Below the pieces are notes generated by a model. It did no database searches. It saw only the letters and a list, made by a program, of their open reading frames with translations, and had not been told where the DNA came from. 64,000 bases of DNA, from the NCBI RefSeq assembly GCF_035830635.1, contig NZ_JAYMFI010000009.1, positions 62,001-126,000 on the forward strand, in the 5' to 3' direction. The position numbers were made by a program, and so were the translations under genes. Origin of the DNA: Adlercreutzia shanghongiae. GTDB taxonomy: Bacteria; Actinomycetota; Coriobacteriia; Coriobacteriales; Eggerthellaceae. Positions within the stretch are counted from its first letter, which is position 1. Each line of letters starts with the position of its first letter. Below are positions 25,539 through 35,067 of the stretch, one piece after another.

Positions 25539-26795
25539 ATGCGCGAGGTTCGTGATGATGTGCGCCGGTGGTTTTCCGAGGGCGCGTGCGTGGCCCTGGC
25601 CCAGGTGACCAAGACCTGGGGCTCTTCGCCCCGCGTGCCCGGGTCGGTTATGGCCATCGCCGGCGACGGCCGGCTGTCCGGCTCGGTTTCCGGCGGATGC
25701 ATCGAAGGCGCCGTGGCCCAGGTGGCCATGGAATGCGCGACCGGGCGCCTCTCCTCCCTCGAGAAATTCCACGCCTCCACGCGCAGGGCTCAGGAGGTGG
25801 GCCTGTCCTGCGGCGGCAACATCGAGGTCTTCGTGAATGCCCTCGATGAAGCGCTCTTCGCCTTCGAAGACGCGCTGCTTACCGCCGATGGCGCCTACCT
25901 GCGCCTGACCGCTGTGGAGGCCGTCGAACCGGTCTTCGAGGGCATCTGCGCCGACTCCCTCCCCGATGCAGATGCCCTCGAAGGCGCGACACCCCTTAGC
26001 GGCATGAGCCTTATCGTGGCCGATGCCGCCACGGCCCAAGCGGCGCTTGAGGCCCTCGCGCCCGGCTGCCGGGAGCGTCTTGCGGTTATCGAGGCGGCCT
26101 CCGACGGCTCGGTGCTCGCCATCGTGCCCCTTGAGGCGGCCCGGAACGCAGGGGCGGCCGAGCACATCGCCCGCGCTGCCGCCGCGGCCTGGGATCGGCC
26201 CCTGACCGAGTCTGCGGGCCACGTTATCGAAGGGCCGGTGGATTGGTTCTTCGCCCGCGTCTCGTCGAAGCCCCAGATCATCTGCATCGGCGGCGTGCAC
26301 ATCGCCATGCGCCTGTGCGAGATCGCCCATGTGCTGGGATTCCGCACCGTCGTCATCGACCCGCGCCGCGTGTTCGCCACCGGCGAGCGCTTCCCCGGCG
26401 TGGACGAGCTCGTTCACGCCTGGCCCCAGGAGGCCTTCAAGAGCATCCCGCTCACGTCCTCCACGGCGGTGTGCGCCTTGACCTACGATCCGAAGATCGA
26501 TGTGCCAGCTCTGTCGGCGGCCCTGAAATCGCCGGCCTTCTACATCGGCTCGCTCGGCCGCACCACGACGCAGCTCTCGCGCTACCGGGCGCTCGTGGAA
26601 GCGGGGCACAGCGACGACGAGATCGACCGTATCTTCGGCCCCATCGGGCTCGATCTGCGCGGCCGCGAACCCGCCGAGATCGCCCTGTCGGTCATGGCCG
26701 AGATCACCGCCGTGCGCCACGGCAGCCCCTATGCGCTCACCACCATGCTGGAATCCGCCCGCAAGGCCGAGGCGGAGAAGAGCGCTAAGGCATAG
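25539..26795 (+). CDS. XdhC/CoxI-family molybdenum cofactor insertion protein
   Basis: Binds Mo cofactor, aids its sulfuration and hands it to xanthine-dehydrogenase-family enzymes. The N-terminal XdhC domain has WGSSPRVPGSVMAI and SGSVSGGCIEGAV. The C-terminal Rossmann-like domain carries YIGSLGRTTTQLSRY and GPIGLDLRGREPAEIALSVMAEI. The 418 residues are normal for the long form. AAGGAGGAGGAG precedes the ATG. It ends the operon and converges with the Crp/Fnr gene only 22 bases away. Confidence 0.93.
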   Translation: MREVRDDVRRWFSEGACVALAQVTKTWGSSPRVPGSVMAIAGDGRLSGSVSGGCIEGAVAQVAMECATGRLSSLEKFHASTRRAQEVGLSCGGNIEVFVNALDEALFAFEDALLTADGAYLRLTAVEAVEPVFEGICADSLPDADALEGATPLSGMSLIVADAATAQAALEALAPGCRERLAVIEAASDGSVLAIVPLEAARNAGAAEHIARAAAAAWDRPLTESAGHVIEGPVDWFFARVSSKPQIICIGGVHIAMRLCEIAHVLGFRTVVIDPRRVFATGERFPGVDELVHAWPQEAFKSIPLTSSTAVCALTYDPKIDVPALSAALKSPAFYIGSLGRTTTQLSRYRALVEAGHSDDEIDRIFGPIGLDLRGREPAEIALSVMAEITAVRHGSPYALTTMLESARKAEAEKSAKA

Positions 26796-26817
26796 TCTCC
26801 GCAGCTGAGAACATTGG

Positions 26818-27588
26818 CTAATCGGCGGGGGAGCTGAAGGCGTTGCAAGTCTCGATCCACTCGGCGTAGCGGACGTAAAGCGGCTCCCTCACGGTAACGG
26901 AGCGGTAGCCCAGCTCGACGAGGCCGTCTTCTTCCATCTGGTGCAGGGCTCGGGTCACCGAGGCCCGGTCCGACAGGACGAGGGATGCTATCTCGTCGTG
27001 GGTGATGCACAGGGCTTTAAGCTGCACCGCGCCGCGGGCCGCCAGAGCCTGCAGGCAGGTGAGCAGCATGCCGATGCGCTGGCCGAGAAGCGGCCGCGAC
27101 GCGATAATCGACTGCAGAAGCGCGCCGGTGGATTGGTTGTAGAGCGAGACGGCGAGAATGCGCTGCTGGGTATCTCCGGTCAGCGCCTCCAGCTTTCTTT
27201 TGAGCACCTTCGAGGGCAGAGAGCATATCTTGCCCGGCACGATGGCGTGCAAATGGTAGGTGCTGGTGCGGTCCCGGGGGACGTACAGGTCGGCCAGGCC
27301 CACGCCGATGCCCGCTCCGTACAGCGTGAAGGGCGCCTCGCTATCGGCATCGTGATGGGCCATGCAGGACAGTACGCCCTCGCGGACGACGAACACATGG
27401 TGCTCGAAACGGTGGTCGGTCCACAGAAGGTCGCCCCGGTCGAAATCGATGACGGCGGGCATGAGCTTGCCGCTCTCCATCCAGTCGCTGCTGCCGGCCC
27501 CGCACACCATGCCCACGGGGCAGATGTCGCGCACGGGGCAGTGCATGACCCCGTATTCCTCCGCTCGCTGGAAATCCCTCAGCCTCAT
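26818..27588 (-). CDS. Crp/Fnr-family transcriptional regulator
   Basis: Predicted DNA-binding redox or ligand sensor, 256 residues. The N terminus has Cys17, Cys23 and Cys29 (CPVRDIC then C), which could hold an iron-sulfur cluster in FNR fashion. A cyclic-nucleotide-type beta barrel (about 45-135) and dimer helix follow. A winged helix-turn-helix (about 195-240) contains DEIASLVLSDRASVTRALHQME. It is divergent from the ferredoxin and aldehyde oxidoreductase operon, with a Crp-type palindrome in the gap, so it probably controls that operon and possibly itself. Confidence 0.88.
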   Translation of the reverse strand: MRLRDFQRAEEYGVMHCPVRDICPVGMVCGAGSSDWMESGKLMPAVIDFDRGDLLWTDHRFEHHVFVVREGVLSCMAHHDADSEAPFTLYGAGIGVGLADLYVPRDRTSTYHLHAIVPGKICSLPSKVLKRKLEALTGDTQQRILAVSLYNQSTGALLQSIIASRPLLGQRIGMLLTCLQALAARGAVQLKALCITHDEIASLVLSDRASVTRALHQMEEDGLVELGYRSVTVREPLYVRYAEWIETCNAFSSPAD

Positions 27589-27647
27589 GGCCCCTCCTTG
27601 CCCCTCTGCTCGCTCGGAAAAGCATAGCCTTCCTCAGCGCCGACGGT

Positions 27648-27666
27648 GTTCCCCAAAAGGGGTAAC
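27648..27666. promoter_or_regulatory. Operator candidate, CCCC-AAAA-GGGG palindrome
   Basis: GTTCCCC, AAAA, GGGGTAAC form a near-perfect palindrome sharing the CCCC-N4-GGGGTA core of the site at 14671. It lies in the divergent gap between the Crp/Fnr gene and the ferredoxin gene. Confidence 0.45.
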
Positions 27667-27706
27667 TTCCCCTGCTGTGCACTCTACACAATTCATGCCC
27701 CTTCAA

Positions 27707-27724
27707 TTGTGACCTACGCCACAA
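27707..27724. promoter_or_regulatory. Crp-type binding site candidate
   Basis: TTGTGA, CCTACG, CCACAA matches the Crp consensus TGTGA-N6-TCACA at nine of ten core positions. A TAAAAT -10 box at 27777-27782 without a -35 box would place this site near -73, a known class I activator distance. A second repeat, CCAGGGCA against TGCCTGG (27746-27765), covers the -35 area. The adjacent Crp/Fnr protein is the natural ligand. Confidence 0.55.
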
Positions 27725-27869
27725 AACATCGGCTCAACTTGGTAGCCAGGGCACCTTTTGCCTGGTCGGTCCTCTCTAAAATCATCGATGCAGGGGAAGA
27801 GCGATCGAAGGGCAACCGGTGAGCGCCCCCCTGTCCGTTGAGTCGATCCCAGGAGAAGGGGGAGGTTAC

Positions 27870-28871
27870 ATGAGCAAGACCATCGAAGAGACCGCTGCCT
27901 GCGAGGAGCAGGCCGCCGGCGTCTCGCGCCGAGGGTTCCTCACCGGCGGCGGCATTCTCGCCGGCGCCGCTGTCATGGGCGGCATGCTGGCCGGCTGCGC
28001 GCCGTCCGGCAAAGGAGAGCTCGCCGAGACGGGCGAGGTCGCCAAGGCCAAGGGACACGTGGTGCATCAGCAGTACATCTGCAGCGGCTGCCGTACCTGC
28101 GAGCTGACCTGCGTGCTGTCCCACGAGCAGCTGATCAACCCGCGTCTGGCGCGCAACACGGTGCTGACCGATGTGCAGCAGGCCTATCTCACCGACGTGC
28201 TGTACTGCCAGCAGTGCGATGATGCCCGCTGCCTGGCCGCCTGTCCCACAGGTGCCCTGCACGTGGACGAGAGCACCGGCGCCCGCGTCATCGACCAGGA
28301 CGTGTGCGTGGGCTGTCAGACCTGCCTGAACGCCTGTGTGTTCGCGCCGGCCGCCTCGCGCATCAAGTACAACCCCGAGACGAACACCTGCTTCAAGTGC
28401 GATTTGTGCGGCGGCGATCCCATGTGCGTCAAGCGTTGCCCGCTCGGCGCGTCCCAGCTGTCCTGGGAGGAGTACACCGTGGTGCGCCCTGGCATCGACG
28501 ACTACGTGGAGAAGGCCACCGAGGGCGCGCTCGAGGGCGTTACCTTCACCAAGGAGTACACCGGCCCCCATGCCGGCAAGGCCATGGACGAGCAGGACTG
28601 GGCGCTTGTGGCCGCCGACGGCGGCGTGCAGGTGAAGGGCCAGGTCACGTCTTCCGACGGTGCCGACCTCCGCGTGAAGATGCACTGCGATTTCAAGGAC
28701 GCGTCGGGCAACGTGCTCGGCTCCAGCGAGGAGCACATGTGGTGCATGTCCATCCACGAGCATCTGCCGCTCGAGTTCAGCTTCGCCATCGACGACCCCT
28801 CCCAGATCGCGGAGGTCGTGCTCGTGGGCGACATCAGCTATTGGGTCAAGGGCGTCGACGAGGAGTACTAG
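27870..28871 (+). CDS. Tat-lipoprotein ferredoxin, partner of aldehyde oxidoreductase
   Basis: Exported electron-transfer protein of 333 residues. A Tat signal (SRRGFL, residues 19-24) ends in a lipobox, MLAGC. Cysteine clusters CSGCRTCELTC, CQQCDDARCLAAC, CVGCQTCLNAC and CFKCDLCGGDPMCVKRC should bind four [4Fe-4S] centres. The last 130 residues (from about 200) have no cysteine cluster and look like a beta-sandwich domain (VQVKGQVTSSDGADLRVKM). GAGAAGGGGGAGG precedes the ATG at 27870. The tungstoenzyme gene follows after 48 bases. Confidence 0.92.
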   Translation: MSKTIEETAACEEQAAGVSRRGFLTGGGILAGAAVMGGMLAGCAPSGKGELAETGEVAKAKGHVVHQQYICSGCRTCELTCVLSHEQLINPRLARNTVLTDVQQAYLTDVLYCQQCDDARCLAACPTGALHVDESTGARVIDQDVCVGCQTCLNACVFAPAASRIKYNPETNTCFKCDLCGGDPMCVKRCPLGASQLSWEEYTVVRPGIDDYVEKATEGALEGVTFTKEYTGPHAGKAMDEQDWALVAADGGVQVKGQVTSSDGADLRVKMHCDFKDASGNVLGSSEEHMWCMSIHEHLPLEFSFAIDDPSQIAEVVLVGDISYWVKGVDEEY

Positions 28872-28919
28872 GCCGCCCGCACCGCATCGTTCGCATCGAT
28901 TCTATCCGAGGAGATTTCC

Positions 28920-30974
28920 ATGGCAGATGAATACTACGGGTACGTCGGTACCCTGCTGAAGGTCGATTTGACCAACATGACCGTCGAGAAGATCCCGACC
29001 GACACCTACGATCTTGACAAGTGGATCGGCGGCCGCGGTCTCGGCTCCATCATCCAGTGGACCGAGTGCGATCCCTCCGCCGGCGCGCTGGATCCCGAGA
29101 ACGTGCTCACGTTCCTCACCGGCCCGGTTACCGGCACCATGCTCGACGGAGGCCGCACCTTCGTGCAGGCCGTATCGCCGGCCGGCTATCCCGACACCGG
29201 CTCCTTCGCCCGCTCCAGCTTCGGCAGCTCCTTCGCCCCGGAGATGAAGTTCGCCGGCTACGACGGCATCATCTTCAAGGGCAAGGCGCCCTATCCGGTG
29301 TACTTCTACATCAACGACGACATTGCCGAGATCCGCGATGCCCGCGATCTGTGGGGTATGGACAACTTCGCCGTGCAGAACGAGCTGTACCGCCGCTCCG
29401 GCAACAAAGCGAAGATCGCCTCCATCGGACCTGCCGGCGAGCACATGTCCATGTTCTCCACCATCCTCTCCGACGAGTCCTCGGCCACGGGCATGGGCTC
29501 CTTCGGTGCCGTCATGGGCTCGAAGAACCTGAAGGCCATTTCCATCCAGGGCTCCGGCTCGGTGAAGGTGGCCGACCCCCAGGGCCTGCTCGATCTGGTG
29601 GAGTACGTGCAGAACCTGTGCTGCCGCAAGCTCTACGAGACCACGCCCGAAGCGCCGGCCAACTCCTACGTGGGCTCCTGGCAGGCGTCGCTGCCCCTGA
29701 CCGACACCGACCTGTACAAGGAGGCGCGCGACCCGGAGGGCAAGCTGGAGATCGCCTACACCGGCTGCTACTCCTGCCCCTGGGGCGGCTGCGGCTACGG
29801 CGTGCGCTTCAAGGACGGCTCCGGCATGAGCCTGGGCCAGCTGCGCTGCACCGAGGCCATTCCCGTGTCCGCCGAGTCCGCCGCCTGCGGCGAGTACGTG
29901 GGCCGCGCCCATATGCGCCGCCTCACGCTGAACGAGCGTCTGGGCCTGTCCGACTGCAACACCTGGTTCCAGGGCCTCGACCCTATCTTTCAGGCCGGCA
30001 ATATCCTCACCGAGGAGAACACGGGCATCGACTGGACCGACTTCGGCACCGAGGACTTCACCCGCGAGCTCATGTACTCGGTGGCCTACCAGACCACCGA
30101 GGTGGGCAAGGCCATCGCCAAGGGTTGGCGCTACTTCCTGGAGGAGTTCGTCGGCACGCCCGAGGCCAAGTACTTCTACCGCGCTATTCGCGGCATTCGC
30201 AACAGCCCCAAGCACAACGGCGGCGGCGTGTGCGGCTGGTACATCCCCGGCGCCTACCTGGCCCCCGGCCTTTTGCGCTTCGCCACCTCCAACCTGAACG
30301 CCACCGACATCCGCTGCACGGGCGCCGAGACCTACCTGCTGTTCGGCTCCAACGGCGAGCTGCTCCCGCCGGGGTCCGACCAGTGGCAGGCGCTGGTGGA
30401 CGGCAACTCCACGAAGCTGTTCGGTACGCCCCAGGTGTACGAGGACATCCGCAACTGGGATTGGGAGAGCGAGTACATCGCCCCGTTCTGCAAGTGGAAC
30501 CACCAGTTCAAGTCCTTGGACGACTCGCTGATCTTCTGCTACATCGCCATGAGCGCCATGGGCATCTACTCCAACTACACCGAGGACCACGCCGGCGACT
30601 TCGACATCACGAAGAAGCTGTACGCGGTGGTCACCGGCAAGGAGTTCACCGATGAGGACGAGGCTGCCTTCGGCGACCGCATGTTCCTGCTCGAGCGCGC
30701 CATTCTGACGCGCCAGGGCTGCGACCGCTCCGACGACGAGCTGTTCGACGAGGTGTATGAGGAGTACTCCGCCGAGAATCTGGAGAACAGCTTCTACCAG
30801 ACCGAGACGGGCCTTACCAAGGAGCACTACGAGAAGATGCTCGACGCCTGGTACGAGGTCATGGGCTTCGATGTGGCCAGCGGCATGCCGAAGATCTCCA
30901 CCTTCGAGGCCGCCGGCGTGCCCGAGATCGCCGACCGTCTGGTGAACGAGTACGGCGTGCAGCTGCCCGCCTAG
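28920..30974 (+). CDS. Aldehyde:ferredoxin oxidoreductase-family tungstoenzyme
   Basis: Pterin-tungsten (or Mo) oxidoreductase of 684 residues. The N domain YVGTLLKVDLTNMTVEKIP and IGGRGLGSIIQW is typical. The cluster motif GCYSCPWGGC (about 280-290) and a distal cysteine in SLIFCYIAM fit the single [4Fe-4S] of the family. It has no signal peptide, although its ferredoxin partner is a Tat lipoprotein; the pair may be exported together, which is unusual for this mostly cytoplasmic family. The substrate is unknown, with aldehydes or aromatic acids among the possibilities. Confidence 0.92.
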   Translation: MADEYYGYVGTLLKVDLTNMTVEKIPTDTYDLDKWIGGRGLGSIIQWTECDPSAGALDPENVLTFLTGPVTGTMLDGGRTFVQAVSPAGYPDTGSFARSSFGSSFAPEMKFAGYDGIIFKGKAPYPVYFYINDDIAEIRDARDLWGMDNFAVQNELYRRSGNKAKIASIGPAGEHMSMFSTILSDESSATGMGSFGAVMGSKNLKAISIQGSGSVKVADPQGLLDLVEYVQNLCCRKLYETTPEAPANSYVGSWQASLPLTDTDLYKEARDPEGKLEIAYTGCYSCPWGGCGYGVRFKDGSGMSLGQLRCTEAIPVSAESAACGEYVGRAHMRRLTLNERLGLSDCNTWFQGLDPIFQAGNILTEENTGIDWTDFGTEDFTRELMYSVAYQTTEVGKAIAKGWRYFLEEFVGTPEAKYFYRAIRGIRNSPKHNGGGVCGWYIPGAYLAPGLLRFATSNLNATDIRCTGAETYLLFGSNGELLPPGSDQWQALVDGNSTKLFGTPQVYEDIRNWDWESEYIAPFCKWNHQFKSLDDSLIFCYIAMSAMGIYSNYTEDHAGDFDITKKLYAVVTGKEFTDEDEAAFGDRMFLLERAILTRQGCDRSDDELFDEVYEEYSAENLENSFYQTETGLTKEHYEKMLDAWYEVMGFDVASGMPKISTFEAAGVPEIADRLVNEYGVQLPA

Positions 30975-31032
30975 CGAGGCCGGGCGTATAGGGGCGGCTC
31001 TTTCTGGGGTCGCCCCGCTTGAAGCCGAGAGA

Positions 31033-31054
31033 GGGCGGCCCTGCAGGGCCGCCC
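31033..31054. repeat. Perfect GC palindrome between oxidoreductase and FdhD genes
   Basis: GGGCGGCCCTG and its exact reverse complement meet without a loop. With the weaker hairpin at 30990-31018 it separates the tungstoenzyme gene from fdhD and may protect or end the upstream mRNA. No T-run follows. Confidence 0.5.
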
Positions 31055-31072
31055 CTGCGAGAGGGGGGAGTC

Positions 31073-31909
31073 GTGGAAAACATGGTGCAGGCCTGCACGA
31101 TGCGGGCGGCGGGGGAGCGCGAGGCCTTCCCGCGGAGCTCCTTTTCCGTCGTCTGCTGCGACGAGGGCGACGTTGCCGCCGAGGCCATAGAGGTCATCTG
31201 CGAGCATGAGCTCTCCATCATCGCGAACGGGTGCGAGCTCGCCACGCTCATGTGCTCCGATGCGAACCTCTTCGAGCTCGTGTACGGCTTCCTGTTCAGC
31301 GAGGGCGTCATCGGCGATGCGCGCGAGGTGCTGGCCCTGGACCTGGATGCCGCGCGAAGCACCGCGCATCTTACGCTCTCCCATCCCGTGCGGCGCCCCG
31401 CCGCGCGCGTGATCACCTCCGGGTTCGGGGGGACGGCGCTCGCCGCCCCCTCGGGCCGTATTTTCCCCTCCCTTGCGGCCGGGGCCGGCGTTCCCTCCCT
31501 CCCCGAAACGCTTCCGGCTCTGGCCCCGGGGGATGCCGACCGCATCTGCGACGCGGTCACGGTCATGCGCGTGGGCGCCCGCGAGTACGCGGCCACGCGC
31601 GGCACCCATTGCTCGGCCCTGTTCCGCCGTGGCGAGATGATCGCCCTGTACGAGGACATCGGCCGGCACAACACCTTCGACAAGCTGGCCGGCCACTGCT
31701 TGCTGGCCGGTATCGACGCTGCGGGGTTTCTGCTCGCCACCACCGGTCGCGTCAGCAGCGAGATGCTGCGCAAGGCGGCCCGTCTCGGCGTGGGCACGGT
31801 GGCGTCGCTTTCGGGCCCCACCGATGCGGCCGTGCGGGAGGCGCGTGCGCGCGGCATCGCGCTGGCGGGCTACGTGACCTCCTCGCGTCTCACCCTCTAC
31901 GCCGGCTAG
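31073..31909 (+). CDS. FdhD-family cofactor sulfurtransferase
   Basis: FdhD carries sulfur from a cysteine desulfurase to the Mo or W cofactor. Family motifs are TRGTHCSALF (about residues 176-185), YEDIGRHNTFDKLAGHC (about 193-209) and TTGRVSSEMLRKAARLGV. The CxxC loop that carries the persulfide in many homologues is not seen; the matching region reads ITSGFGGTAL. Cys180 in TRGTHCS or other cysteines would have to serve instead. GTG at 31073 or ATG at 31082 could be the start. It lies just after the aldehyde oxidoreductase, its likely client. Confidence 0.85.
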   Translation: MENMVQACTMRAAGEREAFPRSSFSVVCCDEGDVAAEAIEVICEHELSIIANGCELATLMCSDANLFELVYGFLFSEGVIGDAREVLALDLDAARSTAHLTLSHPVRRPAARVITSGFGGTALAAPSGRIFPSLAAGAGVPSLPETLPALAPGDADRICDAVTVMRVGAREYAATRGTHCSALFRRGEMIALYEDIGRHNTFDKLAGHCLLAGIDAAGFLLATTGRVSSEMLRKAARLGVGTVASLSGPTDAAVREARARGIALAGYVTSSRLTLYAG

Positions 31910-31937
31910 CCGATGCTCGAATGCCTGTTGAATAAAC

Positions 31938-31992
31938 GGTAACATATTGCATATTAGATAGAATAATGGTATATAAAAGGCAATATGTTGCC
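31938..31992. promoter_or_regulatory. Paired operator sites of the hip-like toxin-antitoxin operon
   Basis: Two inverted sites, GGTAACATATTGCA (31938-31951) and GGCAATATGTTGCC (31979-31992), flank an AT-rich stretch with TATAAA-like sequence. Each is close to the palindrome GGCAA-N4-TTGCC. They lie just ahead of the antitoxin gene, the standard place for HipB-type autorepression. Confidence 0.7.
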
Positions 31993-32013
31993 TATTAATT
32001 CAATGGGGTCGAA

Positions 32014-32358
32014 ATGACGATCGATGATTTTGCGTCCAACGAGGCGGTGGCCAAGGAGCTGGGTGATCGCTTGCGGCAGGCCCGCATCGGCTACCCCCTC
32101 ACCCAGGCCCAGCTCGCCCGACGAGCCGGCGTCTCGCAGCGAACCGTGGCGAACCTGGAGCGCGGCGCCGATGTGACCACTGGAAGTCTTGTGAGCGTTC
32201 TCAGAGCGCTGGGACTGCTTTCCCGTATGGAAATGCTCGTGCCGGCGCAGGAGCCCGGCCCTCTGGAGCTTCTTTCCGAAGAGCCTCGCCGCCAGCGTGT
32301 CCGCGCTTCCCGGAAAACCGGCACGGGGACGGCTTGGAAGTGGGGCGATGAGCAATGA
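32014..32358 (+). CDS. HipB-like antitoxin, XRE-type DNA-binding protein
   Basis: Predicted antitoxin and autorepressor, 114 residues. An XRE helix-turn-helix spans about residues 17-70 (LGDRLRQARIGYPLTQAQLARRAGVSQRTVANLERG in sequence order). The C-terminal tail is basic and probably contacts the kinase. The stop overlaps the toxin start (ATGA at 32355), a typical toxin-antitoxin arrangement. Confidence 0.88.
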   Translation: MTIDDFASNEAVAKELGDRLRQARIGYPLTQAQLARRAGVSQRTVANLERGADVTTGSLVSVLRALGLLSRMEMLVPAQEPGPLELLSEEPRRQRVRASRKTGTGTAWKWGDEQ

Positions 32359-33641
32359 CGACTGTAGCGGAAGTGCGCCTGTGGGGGACTGCGATTGGAG
32401 CCGTGGCCTGGGAGGACGGGTCGCGGGCGGCCCGCTTCCAGTACGACCCCAGCTTCGTGGCCAGCGGTATCGAGCTGGCGCCGCTCGTCATGCCGCTTTC
32501 CGGGCAGGTGTACTCGTTTCCGCAGCTCGCTGTCGAGTCTTTCCACGGGCTGCCGGGCCTTCTCGCTGACTCGCTTCCCGATAAGTTTGGCAATGCGGTC
32601 ATCGATAGCTGGTTGGAGGCCCAAGGCTGTCCGCGCGGCTCGTTGAATCCCGTGGAGCGGCTTTGCTATACGGGTGTGAGGGGCATGGGCGCGTTGGAGT
32701 ACGCTCCTGTCATCGGCCCCGAAGCGAGCCCCGGCGACGAGCTTGAGGTCGAGGCGCTTGTCGATCTGGCCTCGCGCATCCTCACGCAGCGGGAGATGCT
32801 CGAGGCCTCAGCTGCCGACCACGCCATGGAGCAGATCATCCGAGTGGGAACGTCGGCCGGCGGTGCGCGCGCGAAAGCCGTAGTGTCGTGGAACGAGCAG
32901 ACGGGGGAGATGCGATCTGGCCAAACTTCCGCAAGCCGGGGGTTCGGGCATTGGCTCATCAAGTTCGACGGCGTGTCGGGCAACCGCGATAAGGAGGCGC
33001 TCGACGGCCCCCGCTACACCGTTATCGAGTACGCGTATTATCTCATGGCCCGGATGTCGGGTATCTCCATGGAGGAGTGCCGCTTGTTTGAGGAAGGGGG
33101 GCGTCGCCATTTCATGACGCGCCGCTTCGACCGAACCGCCGACGGGGATAAGATTCACATGCAGTCGCTCGGCGCCCTCGCCCATTTCGATTTCAACGTT
33201 TCCGGTGCCCACAGCTACGAGCAAGCGGTGGAGGTGGCACGCCGTGTGGGGCTCGGCCAGGAGGAGGCAGAGGAGATCTTCCGTCGCATGGTGTTCAACG
33301 TGATGACCCGGAACCAGGACGATCACGTGAAGAACGTGTCCTTCCTCATGGGTCGTGATGGAGCGTGGCATCTGGCTCCCGCCTACGACGTCACCTACGC
33401 CTACAACCCCGACGGCATCTGGACGGGGTCCCACCAGATGACCGTCAACGGAAAGCGCGACGGTATCGAACGCGGTGATTGCCTGGCCGCCGCCGAGGCC
33501 ATGAGCATCAAGGCCTCGCGTGCGCGGGAGATTTTGGGGGAAGTGGCGGATGCGGTGTCTCGCTGGGGCGCCTTCGCGGACGAGGCCGGACTTCCCGAGG
33601 CGCAGGCCCGCTCGATTCAGGGGCAGTTCGTCTCGCTGTGA
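32355..33641 (+). CDS. HipA-like serine/threonine kinase toxin
   Basis: HipA kinases phosphorylate translation factors such as glutamyl-tRNA synthetase and slow growth. This 428-residue protein keeps the N-terminal domain (LLADSLPDKFGNAVID), the ATP loop GTSAGGARAKAV (about 156-167), a catalytic loop NVMTRNQDDHVKNVSFLM (about 315-332) and the metal-binding AYDVT. All catalytic residues appear present. The target and persister role are inferred from the family. The operon lies just after fdhD with its own operator region, and is the only toxin-antitoxin pair in the window. Confidence 0.9.
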   Translation: MTTVAEVRLWGTAIGAVAWEDGSRAARFQYDPSFVASGIELAPLVMPLSGQVYSFPQLAVESFHGLPGLLADSLPDKFGNAVIDSWLEAQGCPRGSLNPVERLCYTGVRGMGALEYAPVIGPEASPGDELEVEALVDLASRILTQREMLEASAADHAMEQIIRVGTSAGGARAKAVVSWNEQTGEMRSGQTSASRGFGHWLIKFDGVSGNRDKEALDGPRYTVIEYAYYLMARMSGISMEECRLFEEGGRRHFMTRRFDRTADGDKIHMQSLGALAHFDFNVSGAHSYEQAVEVARRVGLGQEEAEEIFRRMVFNVMTRNQDDHVKNVSFLMGRDGAWHLAPAYDVTYAYNPDGIWTGSHQMTVNGKRDGIERGDCLAAAEAMSIKASRAREILGEVADAVSRWGAFADEAGLPEAQARSIQGQFVSL

Positions 33642-33769
33642 ATGTTTCGCCCGATGCGGAGCGGCATCGGGCTGGCGGGCTTGCGGGGCCTTGCGGCCGC
33701 GTGACGGGCATCGATTGGAACGCCTTGTTCATCGACGAGGCCCGCGCCGGGGTGGCCTTCGCCTTGGAG

Positions 33770-33795
33770 CGCAGCGGCCCTTGCAGGCCGCTGCG
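33770..33795. terminator. Hairpin between convergent hipA-like and ahcY genes
   Basis: CGCAGCGGCC and its reverse complement surround a six-base loop. The genes on both sides point towards it, so it may end transcripts from either side, although no T-run is present. Confidence 0.5.
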
Positions 33796-33810
33796 GGAAC
33801 GTTCGAAACC

Positions 33811-35067
<1,257 letters not shown>

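Noticed and set aside
28902..30827. 641-codon open frame opposite the aldehyde oxidoreductase gene
   Set aside because: The plus-strand product is a clear family member; the antisense product has no recognisable motif.
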